Virus record (IMG/VR): IMGVR_UViG_3300028844_002207
Location: 1 to 64,000 of that record
Direction: 5' to 3' (one strand)
Origin: a virus
DNA: 64,000 bases
The notes under the pieces were generated by a model. That model had not been told where the DNA came from, did no database searches, and saw only the letters and a list, made by a program, of their open reading frames with translations. The position numbers were made by a program, and so were the translations under genes. Each line of letters starts with the position of its first letter. The stretch's first letter is position 1. Shown one piece after another: positions 1-9,660 of the stretch.

Positions 1-1
1 A

Positions 2-1087
2 CTTAATAGATCTGGTCTTAGTGCAGTAACAGTTGATCTTGACGGAAGATATGTTACAAGCTCAGGTGTTACTTCTATAGCTACTACAAACGGTATTACA
101 GGTGGTACAATAACCTCAACAGGTACAATTGAAGTAGATAGCACCGTAGTAAGAACTTCAGGCACACAATCAATAGGTGGTGTCAAAACATTTACAAGTA
201 ACACACAATTTAACGGTTATCTTAGAGGTGGTGGACAACAACTTGTATTAAATGCAGGTGAAGCATATTCTGTAGCAACAGGACAAACAAATGAATTTCT
301 TTATATAAATGCTGAATCAGGATTGCAGATAAACTCTTCTCCTGATAACTGGAATACTGGATGGGCAAATAGAAAAACAACAACAATAAATGACACAAGT
401 GGTAATTCTACTTTTGCCAATGATATAATAGTATCAGGTGGTGATATTACTCTTGGTGGTACAGGAAGAATACAAGGTGTAGACACAGTTTCATCTGGTA
501 CAGATGCAACAAGTAAAACATATGTAGATAATGCTATAAGCAATTATAGACCTCCAATGCCAGGTGCTCCTTCCAATGTATCAGCTTCAGTAGTTGGTCA
601 AACAATAGAAGTTATATTTGGTAAATCATCAACAAGTAGTATAGATTACTATCAAGTTTGGTCATCAGATGATGGTGCAGATTTTGGTATTATAGGTCAA
701 GTACCACAAGATGATTTTGCTAGTACAATGACTATTGTAGACACTACATTTAATACTAGTGGTACAATGTCATATAGAGTGTATGCTGTTAAAGAAGGTA
801 TATATTCAAGTCCTACTTTAGTAAGTCAAGCATATAGTTCAGGTGTACTGTCTGTGATCAATATGTCAGTAATACAGTTACCATCTGCATATTATGTTCA
901 ATATGATTTACCTTTATCAAGGTTTATAGACCATATAGAAATATATATGGACTCACAACCTACAAAAGCTGCATTATCAAGAAGTAATGCATTATTAGTT
1001 TATAGTGGAATGAATTCATCTTACATGCATAATGTAGGAGCAAGTAGAAATTTTCATCAGTTTTGGGTGGAAGTAATAACAACATAA
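2..1087 (+). CDS. Tail fibre / adhesin protein, 5' end outside window
   Basis: The reading frame is open from base 2 to the TAA at 1085-1087, so the gene is cut by the window edge; the first internal ATG (323) is not the start. The visible part is Ser/Thr/Gly-rich beta-type sequence typical of phage fibres, including a VDLDGRY module (about bases 29-49) and the phrase ATSKTYVDNAIS just before a linker (about 508-543), a common neck sequence in fibres. From about 553 there is a fibronectin type III-like domain (PGAPSNVSAS onward, with a YYQVW strand and a YRVYAV strand). It probably takes part in host-surface binding. The exact ligand and full length cannot be told. The next gene starts one base after its stop. 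Confidence 0.75.
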   Translation, partial: LNRSGLSAVTVDLDGRYVTSSGVTSIATTNGITGGTITSTGTIEVDSTVVRTSGTQSIGGVKTFTSNTQFNGYLRGGGQQLVLNAGEAYSVATGQTNEFLYINAESGLQINSSPDNWNTGWANRKTTTINDTSGNSTFANDIIVSGGDITLGGTGRIQGVDTVSSGTDATSKTYVDNAISNYRPPMPGAPSNVSASVVGQTIEVIFGKSSTSSIDYYQVWSSDDGADFGIIGQVPQDDFASTMTIVDTTFNTSGTMSYRVYAVKEGIYSSPTLVSQAYSSGVLSVINMSVIQLPSAYYVQYDLPLSRFIDHIEIYMDSQPTKAALSRSNALLVYSGMNSSYMHNVGASRNFHQFWVEVITT

Positions 1088-1088
1088 G

Positions 1089-1271
1089 ATGTCAGAAAGA
1101 GGAACTGAAACAACAGATGATAGACAGTACTGGTTAGACTGTCTAGCTGAATTTGAAGAAGCATTAGCTGAAGAGTTAAATATGGTAAACGTAGCTCCTG
1201 CAGGTTCTAATGATAGTATGATTAAAATGTTACAATTTGAAATACAAGAATGTTTAAAGCAACTAACGTAA
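1089..1271 (+). CDS. Small acidic hypothetical protein (60 aa)
   Basis: The ATG lies one base after the stop of the upstream fibre gene, and the 3' end overlaps the next gene by 22 bases, so it is sandwiched in a translationally compact unit. The product is acidic and mostly helical (WLDCLAEFEEALAEELN is a clear amphipathic segment), with a helix near the C-terminus ([14 protein letters not shown]). No family is recognised. The position between two fibre or adhesin genes suggests a virion assembly or fibre-attachment accessory, but that is inference. Its short length leaves some doubt that it is translated. Confidence 0.55.
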   Translation: MSERGTETTDDRQYWLDCLAEFEEALAEELNMVNVAPAGSNDSMIKMLQFEIQECLKQLT

Positions 1272-2995
1272 GTAAAAGTAATATAAAGTCCATTGTAGGG
1301 TGTGCCTCTAATAATTATAGTGGGCAAGTTGCTATTGTACCTGTAACTAAAAGAGGTATGAGTAATGTTACTGTGTCTTCAGGTGGTGGTGAATATGATG
1401 GTGGAGATAGACTTATCGGTTATACAACTGCTTATGAAATAGATGGTGACTTGCTTTTTACAGTAGGTTGGGGTGACGGGTTTGCAGTACGCAGACTTAA
1501 TGATGATGGCTCAATGACTAGGTTGTTTTTTGATTCTAATTTTCTATGGAGAGACTCAGGTAGTACATACAACCACATTCAATCTATTTGTATTGATAAA
1601 AAAAATAAGAAAGGTGTAGTTATGACTTATAATGTTAATGGCTATACTACATTTGACTACAGCGGTCTTATGAATGGAGGATCAACCTTTGTTAAAGACC
1701 CAAGACCAACACACAGTAATCCTCAAATATATATAGGATCACAAGATACTGGTGGAGGTTATGTAGAAAGCACAGGGTTATATTATGTAGGAGGCTTATG
1801 TGCAGCAGGAGAATGGGCATATGCATCTGACTATGATGCAAGACATTATAAAAGATGCATGCGTAGAAATATGAAGACTGGTGTTGAAGAAAGATTGTAT
1901 ATGGATGCAACAGCAGGAAACATAATGCTTGAAGGTTCAGCACCTGTAGATAGAAATGGATATAGAGGTTGGATTATGTATGATTCAATAAATGACAGAA
2001 TATTATATGCTTATTATCATAATGCAAATTTTTCTTTGATACTAGATGCATCAACAGCTAATCCTAAATCAGTTTATGTTGATATGGGTGATGCAGGACA
2101 AGGAGATGATGGATATGAACAAGGATGGTTTATACCTGATCCAATAAATGAACCAAATATATTTTGGGTTGGGGCAGCTGGTAGGCATAGTCTAGTTGAT
2201 GTAACACCGTGTTTTACTGGGACAAAAGTAACAGTTTTACAGATTACATATGAAGGTGGTACTAATCCTGGTAATAATTATGCTATTTTAATGAGGGCAG
2301 GCACAAAGTATCAAGATGTTCAAGGTGGTCAACCAACTGATAAGATGATTGGTCATCCTAATTTTATCCCTACTGCAGCAGATAGAGGTGGAGCTATGAT
2401 ACCAGGATTCTTAGATCCAGATAATAACAGGTATGTTGCATTACGTAGACATGATACAGTTGTTGAAGATACTACATCAGAAGGAAGGGGTAGATCTTAT
2501 AGAGCTGATTATGGCTGTAACATTACTAGAATGTATTCAACAAATGGTGAAGAATGGTGGATTCAGATGGGTTATGGATACGATGGGCATGGTTTTAGAA
2601 TTTGGGATGCAAAATATGCTAATCATTTTTTTCCTGATTGGGAAGTGGTATATGGTCCTTATACATTAGATAATTCTGCGTCTATTGATTTTATTTTTTG
2701 GAATAGAGTAGATTATTTTGTTCCTAATGGATGTACACTTAGTTACTATGTATCTAATGATGATGGAGTAACGTGGGAAATATATTCAGGAACAGATACG
2801 GGAGAGCATACATTTTCAAAACAAGGGGATAAGCTTTTAGTAAAAATATCTGCATCAGGTGATATATCTAAAAATGCATATAAGATGAGTGATACAGAAG
2901 ATTTTATACTGTTTGGAACTAAGTATGCAGCAGAAATGGATCCTGCAATTAAACAAAAAATGACTAAGTTTAAATTAAGAGGAAAAAAGAAATAA
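1250..2995 (+). CDS. Putative receptor-binding / tail protein with BNR Asp-box motifs
   Basis: This is a 581-residue protein rich in aromatic residues and glycine. It contains a clear Asp-box (BNR) motif, SNDDGVTW (bases 2752-2775), and a degenerate one, STNGEEWW, earlier. Such motifs sit in beta-propeller sialidase-like and glycan-binding folds. The C-terminus is strongly basic (KFKLRGKKK). The gene starts at an ATG overlapping the previous small gene by 22 bases and ends one base before the collagen-like fibre gene, so all are probably one transcript. A role in binding host surface glycans is inferred from the motif and neighbours; no catalytic residues of a sialidase were identified. Confidence 0.6.
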   Translation: MFKATNVSKSNIKSIVGCASNNYSGQVAIVPVTKRGMSNVTVSSGGGEYDGGDRLIGYTTAYEIDGDLLFTVGWGDGFAVRRLNDDGSMTRLFFDSNFLWRDSGSTYNHIQSICIDKKNKKGVVMTYNVNGYTTFDYSGLMNGGSTFVKDPRPTHSNPQIYIGSQDTGGGYVESTGLYYVGGLCAAGEWAYASDYDARHYKRCMRRNMKTGVEERLYMDATAGNIMLEGSAPVDRNGYRGWIMYDSINDRILYAYYHNANFSLILDASTANPKSVYVDMGDAGQGDDGYEQGWFIPDPINEPNIFWVGAAGRHSLVDVTPCFTGTKVTVLQITYEGGTNPGNNYAILMRAGTKYQDVQGGQPTDKMIGHPNFIPTAADRGGAMIPGFLDPDNNRYVALRRHDTVVEDTTSEGRGRSYRADYGCNITRMYSTNGEEWWIQMGYGYDGHGFRIWDAKYANHFFPDWEVVYGPYTLDNSASIDFIFWNRVDYFVPNGCTLSYYVSNDDGVTWEIYSGTDTGEHTFSKQGDKLLVKISASGDISKNAYKMSDTEDFILFGTKYAAEMDPAIKQKMTKFKLRGKKK

Positions 2996-2996
2996 T

Positions 2997-5900
2997 ATGG
3001 CAACAATAACTGGCTCACAAAGATTATTATCTTTAGAAGGTAACACTGTAGATACTACTGTTTCTTTAGGGACAGGTGGTAGGTTGTTTGATCATTCAGG
3101 GTCTGCTGGTACTAAAGGTCAGATTCTTAGTACAACAGGTACAACTGTAGAATGGGTTGATGATAAAACAGGTACAAATAATTATGTATCAGGTATTAGC
3201 TTTAATACAACAAATGGAGTTTTAACATTGACACGTTCAGGTCTAGGAGATCTTACAGTAGATTTAGATGGTAGATATTTAACCTCTGCATCAAACTTTT
3301 ATCTTAATGGTATAACTAAATCAGGTAACACACTTACGTTTAGTGTTAGTGGTACTACAAATCAAACATATACATTTGGATCTAATGCGTTTAATAGTTC
3401 AACTATTTATGCTGAGCCAGGTATATTTAGTGGTGGAGGTACACCAACTTTAGCTTCCGGAGTAACTGGAGCAGAAGTAAGGTCATTAATTGGAGCTGGA
3501 ACAGGTTCAGGATCCATGAGCTCTTGGACAATAAAAGAAGGTAATGGTACTGAGTCAACTGCTGTTACTAACGGAGAGACTTTTACTATTGCTCAAGGTA
3601 CAGGTATTACATCTGAGATGACATCAACAAGTAGTGGTGGAACTATAACTATTACTAATACATTGCCGGATACTGGTAGACCTGCAATTTTATCTGATGG
3701 TACAAGTCCAACTTTAAATACAGGAATAAGTGCCTCAGAGGTAAGATCCCTTATAGGAGCAGGAACAGGAAATGGTAGTTCTAACTTAGTTATTGGTACA
3801 ACATCAACAACTGCAATGGCAGGTAACACTACAACTATCACTGCTCAACAAGCTACAGATATTGCAAATAACAATAAGAAAATAACAGATAGTGGAACAC
3901 CAGCAGTTTTATCTAATGGTACTACTCCTTCACTAAACTCAGGAATATCAGCTTCAGAAATGAGAAATCTTATTGGGGCAGGTACAGGTAATGGATCATC
4001 TAATTTAGTAATTGGAACTACCTCTACAACTGCAATGGCTGGTAATACAACAACTATTACAAGTGGTCAAGCATCAGATATTAGTAAAAATAATCTTAAG
4101 GTTAGTGATACTGGTGTGCCAGCAATACTTTCAAATGGAACTACTCCATCTCTTAATTCAGGAATTAGTGCTGCAGAAGTTAGAACATTAATTGGTGCAG
4201 GTACCAGCTCAAGTTCAGGTGTAACAAGTGTTGCAACTGGTAATGCTAATACACTAACTAAGAGTGGTACAACATCAGTAACGTTGACACCAAATACCGG
4301 TATTGTAACTTCTACTTCTACTAATTTAGCAACAGGTGCTCAGATATCAGCAGCCATTGATAAAGCTGTAACAGGAGTATTAAAATATATGGGAACATGG
4401 AATGCATCTGCTAATTTACCAGCACTGCAAACTGGAATAGGAAATGTAGGTGAATATTATATTGTATCTACAGCAGGTAATACAAATTTAGATGGTATTA
4501 CTGACTGGGCAGTAGGTGACTGGGCAGTATTTTCTGATCAAGCTACAGATGCTTGGCAGAAGATAGATAATACTCAAGTAGGTAATGTAACAGGTAGTGG
4601 TTCATCAGGTAGAGTAGCATATTGGAATGGCTCATCTAACATTACAAGTGATGCAGGATTAACATTTAATGGCAGTACAAATGCTTTAACTGTTAGTGGT
4701 GCGGTAACTTGGAGTGGTGGTAGTTCAGCAGAATCTAATTCTGCATATGATAATACTATTACAGGATTCTCTGATAGTGGATCTTCAACAAAGACTTTAA
4801 CATTAACACAAAGAGATGGTGGTACTTTAACAACATCTTTTAGTGTACCACAAGGAACAATGTCTTCATGGACTATTAAAGAAGGAAATGGAACAGAAAG
4901 TACAGCTGTTACAAATGGTGAAACATTAACAATAGCACAAGGTAGTGGTATACAATCAGAAATGACTTCTACAACTAGTGGAGGTACTATTACTATTACA
5001 AATACAGATAGAGGTTCTTCTCAAGATATATTTAAAAATGTAACTAATGGGATTGCTACTATTGTAGCTAAAGGTAACAATGATACTTTAACTATTTTAG
5101 GTTGTAAAGGAACAAATGTAGAAATTGATCCAGAAGCACAGACTGTATCTATATGTGCCGATAAGCAAACATTATCCGTAGTAGGACAAACACTTACTAT
5201 TAGTGATAGTAATTCTGTAACAATGCCAACTAATACAGGACCGCAGGGTCCTAAAGGTGATCAGGGTATACAAGGTATACAAGGAGTTACAGGTTCCGCT
5301 GGTGCCAAGGGAGATCAAGGTGATCAAGGTATTAGAGGTCTTACCGGAGCTGCAGGAGCTGCCGGTGCCAAAGGTGATACAGGAAGTCAAGGTATACAAG
5401 GGATACAAGGATTAACTGGAGCAGCTGGAGCAGCGGGAGCCAAAGGAGATACTGGAGATAGAGGTCTTCAAGGTATACAAGGAAATCCTGGTGCAGCAGG
5501 TGCTAAGGGAGATACTGGAGCTAGAGGAGCAACAGGATCTGCTGGTGCAGCCGGAGCAAAAGGGGACACAGGATCACAGGGTGCAAAGGGTGATACTGGA
5601 TCACAAGGTCCAGCAGGACCTAATGGCGGAACATACCATTATACTAATTCAGGTGATAATGCAAGTAAATATAGATTCTGGGGTACTTCAGCTACTTATG
5701 GTATAGGAATGGTGTCCGGTCAATCTTATGGTTATTTAAATGACTATGCTACAGTATTCCAAATGAATAATGATGCAGACCGTGGATGGGTTTGGAAATA
5801 TGAAGGTCAGGGAAATAATGATGGTGCTATGTCATTAACAACTTCCGGTAAATTAAAAGTTAAAGGAGTTGTTGACGCTGGTTCTGTGGCTATAGATGGT

Positions 5901-6503
5901 AATCAAGTAATTAATATTAAAGGTGATTGGGTTGGTAATCCCACAGGTTTAACAGGACCTAAAGGAGACACCGGTTCACAAGGTATTCAGGGTATTCAAG
6001 GTGCTACAGGATCTCAGGGTCCGGCTGGAGCTAAAGGAAATACGGGTTCTCAAGGACCTGCCGGAACTAATGGATCTGATGGAAATGACGGAGCACCGGG
6101 TGCAACAGGAGCCACTGGACCAAGGGGTGCAACTGGATTAACTGGAGCTACAGGAAGCCAAGGACCACAGGGACCACAAGGTGATAAAGGACCTACAGGT
6201 AGTCAAGGACCAACCGGATCAAGAGGACCTCAAGGTTTAACTGGTCCAACAGGGAGTCAAGGCCCGCAGGGAATACAAGGTCCTGCAGGTTCTAAAGGTA
6301 ATACGGGATCTACTGGTGCTACTGGTGCCACTGGACCACAGGGTCCTCCCGGTCAAGATGGTGGTGGTGATATTTATTTGAATGGAAAGTCAACAACAAT
6401 AAAATCACAAGAATTTTTTACAGAAGGTAAAACTGCATTCTTACGTATAACTTTTGAAGATGGAACCAGTACTTGTATATTATTAAGTAACTGTGAATTT
6501 TAA
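2997..6503 (+). CDS. Collagen-like tail fibre with internal repeats (1168 aa)
   Basis: The N-terminal half (about residues 1-740) is Ser/Thr/Gly-rich beta sequence with several internal repeats: a [16 protein letters not shown] unit present about four times and a [16 protein letters not shown] unit present twice. Two long Gly-X-Y tracts follow (about residues 748-878 and 984-1124), with typical GAKGDTG and GPQGPQG triplets, as in phage collagen-like proteins that form trimeric stalks. A non-collagen segment of about 105 residues ([10 protein letters not shown] onward) separates the tracts, and a short C-terminal cap ([10 protein letters not shown] to CILLSNCEF) could be the trimerisation foldon. 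It shares a VDLDGRY module with the partial fibre at the window start. Role: elongated host-recognition fibre, by inference. Confidence 0.85.
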   Translation: MATITGSQRLLSLEGNTVDTTVSLGTGGRLFDHSGSAGTKGQILSTTGTTVEWVDDKTGTNNYVSGISFNTTNGVLTLTRSGLGDLTVDLDGRYLTSASNFYLNGITKSGNTLTFSVSGTTNQTYTFGSNAFNSSTIYAEPGIFSGGGTPTLASGVTGAEVRSLIGAGTGSGSMSSWTIKEGNGTESTAVTNGETFTIAQGTGITSEMTSTSSGGTITITNTLPDTGRPAILSDGTSPTLNTGISASEVRSLIGAGTGNGSSNLVIGTTSTTAMAGNTTTITAQQATDIANNNKKITDSGTPAVLSNGTTPSLNSGISASEMRNLIGAGTGNGSSNLVIGTTSTTAMAGNTTTITSGQASDISKNNLKVSDTGVPAILSNGTTPSLNSGISAAEVRTLIGAGTSSSSGVTSVATGNANTLTKSGTTSVTLTPNTGIVTSTSTNLATGAQISAAIDKAVTGVLKYMGTWNASANLPALQTGIGNVGEYYIVSTAGNTNLDGITDWAVGDWAVFSDQATDAWQKIDNTQVGNVTGSGSSGRVAYWNGSSNITSDAGLTFNGSTNALTVSGAVTWSGGSSAESNSAYDNTITGFSDSGSSTKTLTLTQRDGGTLTTSFSVPQGTMSSWTIKEGNGTESTAVTNGETLTIAQGSGIQSEMTSTTSGGTITITNTDRGSSQDIFKNVTNGIATIVAKGNNDTLTILGCKGTNVEIDPEAQTVSICADKQTLSVVGQTLTISDSNSVTMPTNTGPQGPKGDQGIQGIQGVTGSAGAKGDQGDQGIRGLTGAAGAAGAKGDTGSQGIQGIQGLTGAAGAAGAKGDTGDRGLQGIQGNPGAAGAKGDTGARGATGSAGAAGAKGDTGSQGAKGDTGSQGPAGPNGGTYHYTNSGDNASKYRFWGTSATYGIGMVSGQSYGYLNDYATVFQMNNDADRGWVWKYEGQGNNDGAMSLTTSGKLKVKGVVDAGSVAIDGNQVINIKGDWVGNPTGLTGPKGDTGSQGIQGIQGATGSQGPAGAKGNTGSQGPAGTNGSDGNDGAPGATGATGPRGATGLTGATGSQGPQGPQGDKGPTGSQGPTGSRGPQGLTGPTGSQGPQGIQGPAGSKGNTGSTGATGATGPQGPPGQDGGGDIYLNGKSTTIKSQEFFTEGKTAFLRITFEDGTSTCILLSNCEF
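3438..4211 (+). repeat. Tandem in-frame repeat, [16 protein letters not shown] type, about four copies
   Basis: Copies begin near 3438, 3699, 3918 and 4137. The second and third also share the longer tail [22 protein letters not shown]; the first and fourth are shorter. The peptide is well conserved while many codons differ between copies, so this is an old protein repeat rather than a recent DNA duplication. Confidence 0.85.
3516..5006 (+). repeat. Dispersed pair of 49-codon repeats (3516-3662 and 4860-5006)
   Basis: Both copies begin [11 protein letters not shown] and are in the same frame of the collagen-like fibre. By direct comparison 45 of 49 residues are identical, but only 18 of 49 codons are, with 27 synonymous differences. 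See the matching finding. Confidence 0.9.
5238..6368 (+). repeat. Two collagen-type Gly-X-Y tracts (5238-5630 and 5946-6368)
   Basis: Each tract is an unbroken run of Gly-X-Y triplets rich in GAKGDTG, GIQGIQG and GPQGPQG units. Lys-Gly-Asp combinations are frequent and would allow interchain salt bridges in a triple helix without hydroxyproline. Codons vary between neighbouring triplets. A globular-looking segment of about 105 residues lies between the two tracts. Confidence 0.9.
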
Positions 6504-6523
6504 TAATTTATAAAACCATTATT

Positions 6524-6955
6524 ATGAAAAAGAAAAAAACAACTAAAAAGAAGGTAGTAGCTAAAAAGGTAGCTAAAAAGGTAATTAAAAAGGTAGAGGC
6601 ACCTGTAGTACAGGAGCAGCTATCTCAAAGGTTTTATTTTGATATAGAGTCTTTAGTGACAGATGGTAACTCTTTGATAAAAGAAATAATATTTACTTAT
6701 ACAGGTTCATTAGTTATACCTAAGTCATTAAAATCAACATATGAAAAGAAAAGTGTAACTGTACATGGATCATATATTGTAAAAGATACTGATGAAGGAG
6801 TTGTAACAACGCAAGATTATAAATCATTATCTAAAAATGATGTAAAAACATTCTTAGTAAAGTATTTACGTAATGACTATATAACAGGAATGCAGGATGT
6901 AATTAAGAAAGATTTACTACCTGAAACAAATTTAGTTGTTGATCTTCCTTGGTAG
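6524..6955 (+). CDS. Hypothetical protein with Lys-rich N-terminal tail (143 aa)
   Basis: The first 25 residues are almost only Lys, Ala, Val and Thr (KKKKTTKKK, AKKVAKKVIKK), a disordered basic tail like those of histone H1-type or nucleic-acid-binding proteins. The remainder (about residues 36-143) looks like a small beta/alpha domain with a strand-rich part (IIFTYTGSLVIPKS) and a helical part ending LPW. The stop is TAG, the only one among the clear genes of the window. It sits between the collagen fibre and a coiled-coil protein. No function is recognised; DNA or RNA binding through the tail is only a possibility. Confidence 0.65.
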   Translation: MKKKKTTKKKVVAKKVAKKVIKKVEAPVVQEQLSQRFYFDIESLVTDGNSLIKEIIFTYTGSLVIPKSLKSTYEKKSVTVHGSYIVKDTDEGVVTTQDYKSLSKNDVKTFLVKYLRNDYITGMQDVIKKDLLPETNLVVDLPW

Positions 6956-6978
6956 TTTCTAAAATATCATTATCTTTG
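6949..6978 (+). promoter_or_regulatory. Candidate Bacteroidetes-type promoter (TTG-N19-TATCTTTG)
   Basis: TTG at 6949-6951, 19 bases, then TATCTTTG at 6971-6978 matches the known Bacteroidetes housekeeping consensus (a -33 TTG box and a -7 TAnnTTTG box). It overlaps the end of the preceding gene and lies about 30 bases upstream of the ATG at 7010. This one looks recognisable by the host polymerase. Confidence 0.5.
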
Positions 6979-7009
6979 AAGAGTATACAAATTTTAAAAA
7001 CCAATTATA

Positions 7010-7270
7010 ATGGCAAAAGCAAAAAAGATTTCTAAAAAGGAATTAGAAGAAGTTAAAGATCTTCAAAATCAAATTAATACATTACTTATGAATATAGGTA
7101 ATGCTGAACTAGTTAAGAATCAATTAGTATCTAAACATTCAGAACTGCAAGCTGAATGGAAAACTGTAAGTGAATCATTAGAGACAAAATATGGTTCAGT
7201 TAATATTAGCCTTGAAGATGGTACTATATCTGATATTGAGAAAGAAGACACCCCTTTAGAAAAAGCTTAA
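7010..7270 (+). CDS. Small coiled-coil protein (86 aa)
   Basis: After a basic start (MAKAKKISKKELEE) the protein is predicted helical with heptad spacing of Leu/Ile/Val through about residue 60 (VKDLQNQINTLLMNI, LVKNQLVSKHSELQAEW). A short acidic C-terminal tail with a beta-like segment (YGSVNISLEDGTI) follows. Small coiled-coil proteins of this type are common in phage structural regions, but I cannot assign a role. A candidate host-type promoter lies directly upstream and another promoter-like element downstream, so it may be transcribed independently of the fibre operon. Confidence 0.65.
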   Translation: MAKAKKISKKELEEVKDLQNQINTLLMNIGNAELVKNQLVSKHSELQAEWKTVSESLETKYGSVNISLEDGTISDIEKEDTPLEKA

Positions 7271-7318
7271 ATTTTATTCTCATAACTGTTTACAAAATTT
7301 TTTAAAACTAGCATTAAC

Positions 7319-7350
7319 TTGTTTGGTTTTAAAAAATTTTGTATATTATA
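7319..7350 (+). promoter_or_regulatory. Candidate phage promoter, TTGTTT-N16-GTATATTATA family
   Basis: TTGTTT at 7319-7324 is followed by exactly 16 bases and then GTATATTATA at 7341-7350. The same arrangement occurs at 54223 and 58139, also in intergenic gaps before plus-strand genes. The 129-base gap 7271-7399 holds no ORF worth naming. The gene it would serve starts at 7400. Confidence 0.55.
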
Positions 7351-7399
7351 AATGTATAGTTTACAACAACGCAGTACATTATAGTAAAATAAAACATTT

Positions 7400-9634
7400 A
7401 TGATCCCAACGAACTCAAGCGGCACCACAAATGGATGTGATAATATATCTTCTAATTGTGTAATATGGCAAGGGCCAGATATTTCTTGTATAGACCTATG
7501 TAATGGTGACTCTATTAGTGAAGTTGTATTTAAACTTGCAACTAAGGTTTGTGACCTTTTAGAAAGTGGTGTAGATATGAACCCTAATCTTACTGGGTTA
7601 GATATTACTTGTTTAAATGTTAGAGGTGCTACGCCTACTCAACTTGTTCCTGTTTTACAGGCAATGGTTAATCAAATATGTTTAAATGCAGATAGTGGTA
7701 GTGGAAATGATAAATCTACTGCTTCTCTTCCTATAATGACATTACCTGCATGTATGCAGTATAATGATGCAAGCGGTAATCCAGTAACTCAACTTCCATT
7801 AGATCAATTTGCTACACTTATAGCAAATCAAGTATGTACTAATTTAGCAAGTATTAATACAATCAATTCAACATTAACAAGTTTAAATACAAGAATAGAT
7901 GTACTAGAAGCTTGTGTATTACCTTGTAGTGGTGCTGTTGTAGAAGCTCAAATTGTACCTACATGTATAAGTAATGTAGGGGTTTTAACTAATGTTTCAG
8001 TAGTTGTACTAGCATTAGAAAGTGCGTTTTGTGAATTAAGAAATGCAGTTGGATTTCCATCTGCTATAAATTCTGCAATTTCACAATCTGCAATAACAGG
8101 TTCATATACTCAGTTATCAAATAGTGATGCATCATATAGTGGTATAGTTGGATGGAATAATTCAGCTTCTACATTAGCTCAGTCTATGCAAAACGCATGG
8201 GTTGTGATTGATGATATGTATTCAGCTATTACAAGCATTCAAACAAATTGTTGTCCTGGAGGATGTGATGGAATTATATTCTCATATACTACTGCAAATA
8301 CTATCAGTGGTGGTACAGGTTTAATAACAGACGTAGTATTTAACTTTATAAACTCATCTATACCTAGTACATTTAATGATAGTGCAGGTTTTAGTAAAAT
8401 CACAATAGTTGATTCTAAAGGTGTTTCAACTCAGCAAATTGTTAGTGTATCATCATTACAGAATAATTCTACAGGTATAAGTGTAAATGTAGCATCATTA
8501 GATACTGCTACAGATCTAACTGCAACAGTTGAGTTTAGTGTTACAGATGGAAATGATACATGTGTTGAAACGCAATCTAGTTTAATAACAGGAATTATTC
8601 CTTGTCCATCTATGACTATAAGTAGTATAACACAGAATTCTTTTAATTTCCAATTTAATAATTTATTAGGAACTACAGCAACATACCTTATAGAAGTAAT
8701 TAATTCTTCTGGTACAGTTGTAGCTACAGATACTATAAACAACCCAGGATCTAGCGTAACAGGATCATTTTCAGGTTTAATACCACAAACAGTATATAAT
8801 ATTAGATTAACGGTATCTATAAGTGGAGGGTCAAATGTTTGTCCAAATATAGCAATTGAAACACTCACAGCAGATGCACCATGTAGTCAAGGTATGGATG
8901 TAGTATTCTTAGTAGATTATACAAGTAGTATGACATCTCAAATTCAAACAATACAATCAGGAGCGGCTAATTTAGTAAGTACAATAGATTCTTCATCAGG
9001 ATCAAATAATTATAGAATAGGTTTAACTACTGTAGATGAAACTAGTGGAGATCCAAATTATGGTACTTGTGCTGATTACACAGTTCTTCCAACAACACAA
9101 AGATTAGTTGTTGCTGGTTCTGCCGGAACTAATTTAATATATACTGCTTGGGAAATGTTTGCCAATGATAACGGAACTGCATTTACAACTCAGCTAAATA
9201 AATTAGCTGGAGGTGTAGATGGTACTTGTGTTAACATGGGATCAGGAGCAGGTGGAGCTGAACCAATGGATTTAGCACTACAACAAGTAGTTGGAGGTGC
9301 TGCATTTAATGGAGCATTTAGAAACAATGTTGCAAAATATGTTATACTAATTACAGATAATTTACCGGGAGGAGATGAAGATATAATGAATATGACAACA
9401 TACTCTAGAATCCTGTCATTGATAACAACATGTAATAATAATGGAATTAAAGTATTCTGTATGGGAGCAGGTGTTAATATGGATTGGGATAATGGTGGAA
9501 CAATAAGTCCAGCAGTATATCCTTGGAGAGAGCTTGCAACTGGAACAGGAGCTACGTATACTACGAGCACTGATCCAAGTACAATATCTAGTTTAATAAT
9601 ATCTGGTTGTGGAGGCAGTACTCCATTAACCTAA
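7400..9634 (+). CDS. Cys-rich virion protein with FN3-like and VWA domains (744 aa)
   Basis: The N-terminal 300 residues are Cys-rich (CDNISSNC, DLCNGD, NCCPGGC) and Ser/Thr-rich. An FN3-like region follows (about residues 405-490, ending in the YNIRLTV strand). The C-terminal part, from about residue 497, is a von Willebrand factor A domain: hydrophobic strand MDVVFLV, a metal-ion-dependent adhesion site D506-Y-T508-S-S510 (DxTxS in place of DxSxS), and a later LITDN strand with the expected Asp. VWA domains bind protein or glycan ligands through a metal ion. The protein follows a promoter-like element and is paired with a smaller Cys-rich/FN3 protein. An adhesin or tail-tip role is inferred. 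The Cys content suggests disulfides formed outside the cell or metal binding. Confidence 0.75.
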   Translation: MIPTNSSGTTNGCDNISSNCVIWQGPDISCIDLCNGDSISEVVFKLATKVCDLLESGVDMNPNLTGLDITCLNVRGATPTQLVPVLQAMVNQICLNADSGSGNDKSTASLPIMTLPACMQYNDASGNPVTQLPLDQFATLIANQVCTNLASINTINSTLTSLNTRIDVLEACVLPCSGAVVEAQIVPTCISNVGVLTNVSVVVLALESAFCELRNAVGFPSAINSAISQSAITGSYTQLSNSDASYSGIVGWNNSASTLAQSMQNAWVVIDDMYSAITSIQTNCCPGGCDGIIFSYTTANTISGGTGLITDVVFNFINSSIPSTFNDSAGFSKITIVDSKGVSTQQIVSVSSLQNNSTGISVNVASLDTATDLTATVEFSVTDGNDTCVETQSSLITGIIPCPSMTISSITQNSFNFQFNNLLGTTATYLIEVINSSGTVVATDTINNPGSSVTGSFSGLIPQTVYNIRLTVSISGGSNVCPNIAIETLTADAPCSQGMDVVFLVDYTSSMTSQIQTIQSGAANLVSTIDSSSGSNNYRIGLTTVDETSGDPNYGTCADYTVLPTTQRLVVAGSAGTNLIYTAWEMFANDNGTAFTTQLNKLAGGVDGTCVNMGSGAGGAEPMDLALQQVVGGAAFNGAFRNNVAKYVILITDNLPGGDEDIMNMTTYSRILSLITTCNNNGIKVFCMGAGVNMDWDNGGTISPAVYPWRELATGTGATYTTSTDPSTISSLIISGCGGSTPLT

Positions 9635-9660
9635 AATAAATAAAAATAAAAAAATAAACA

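Noticed and set aside
8431-9570. Antisense open frames of 126-145 codons opposite the VWA protein
   Set aside because: They mirror the codon pattern of the plus-strand gene, have no start context or neighbours on that strand, and show no recognisable domain.
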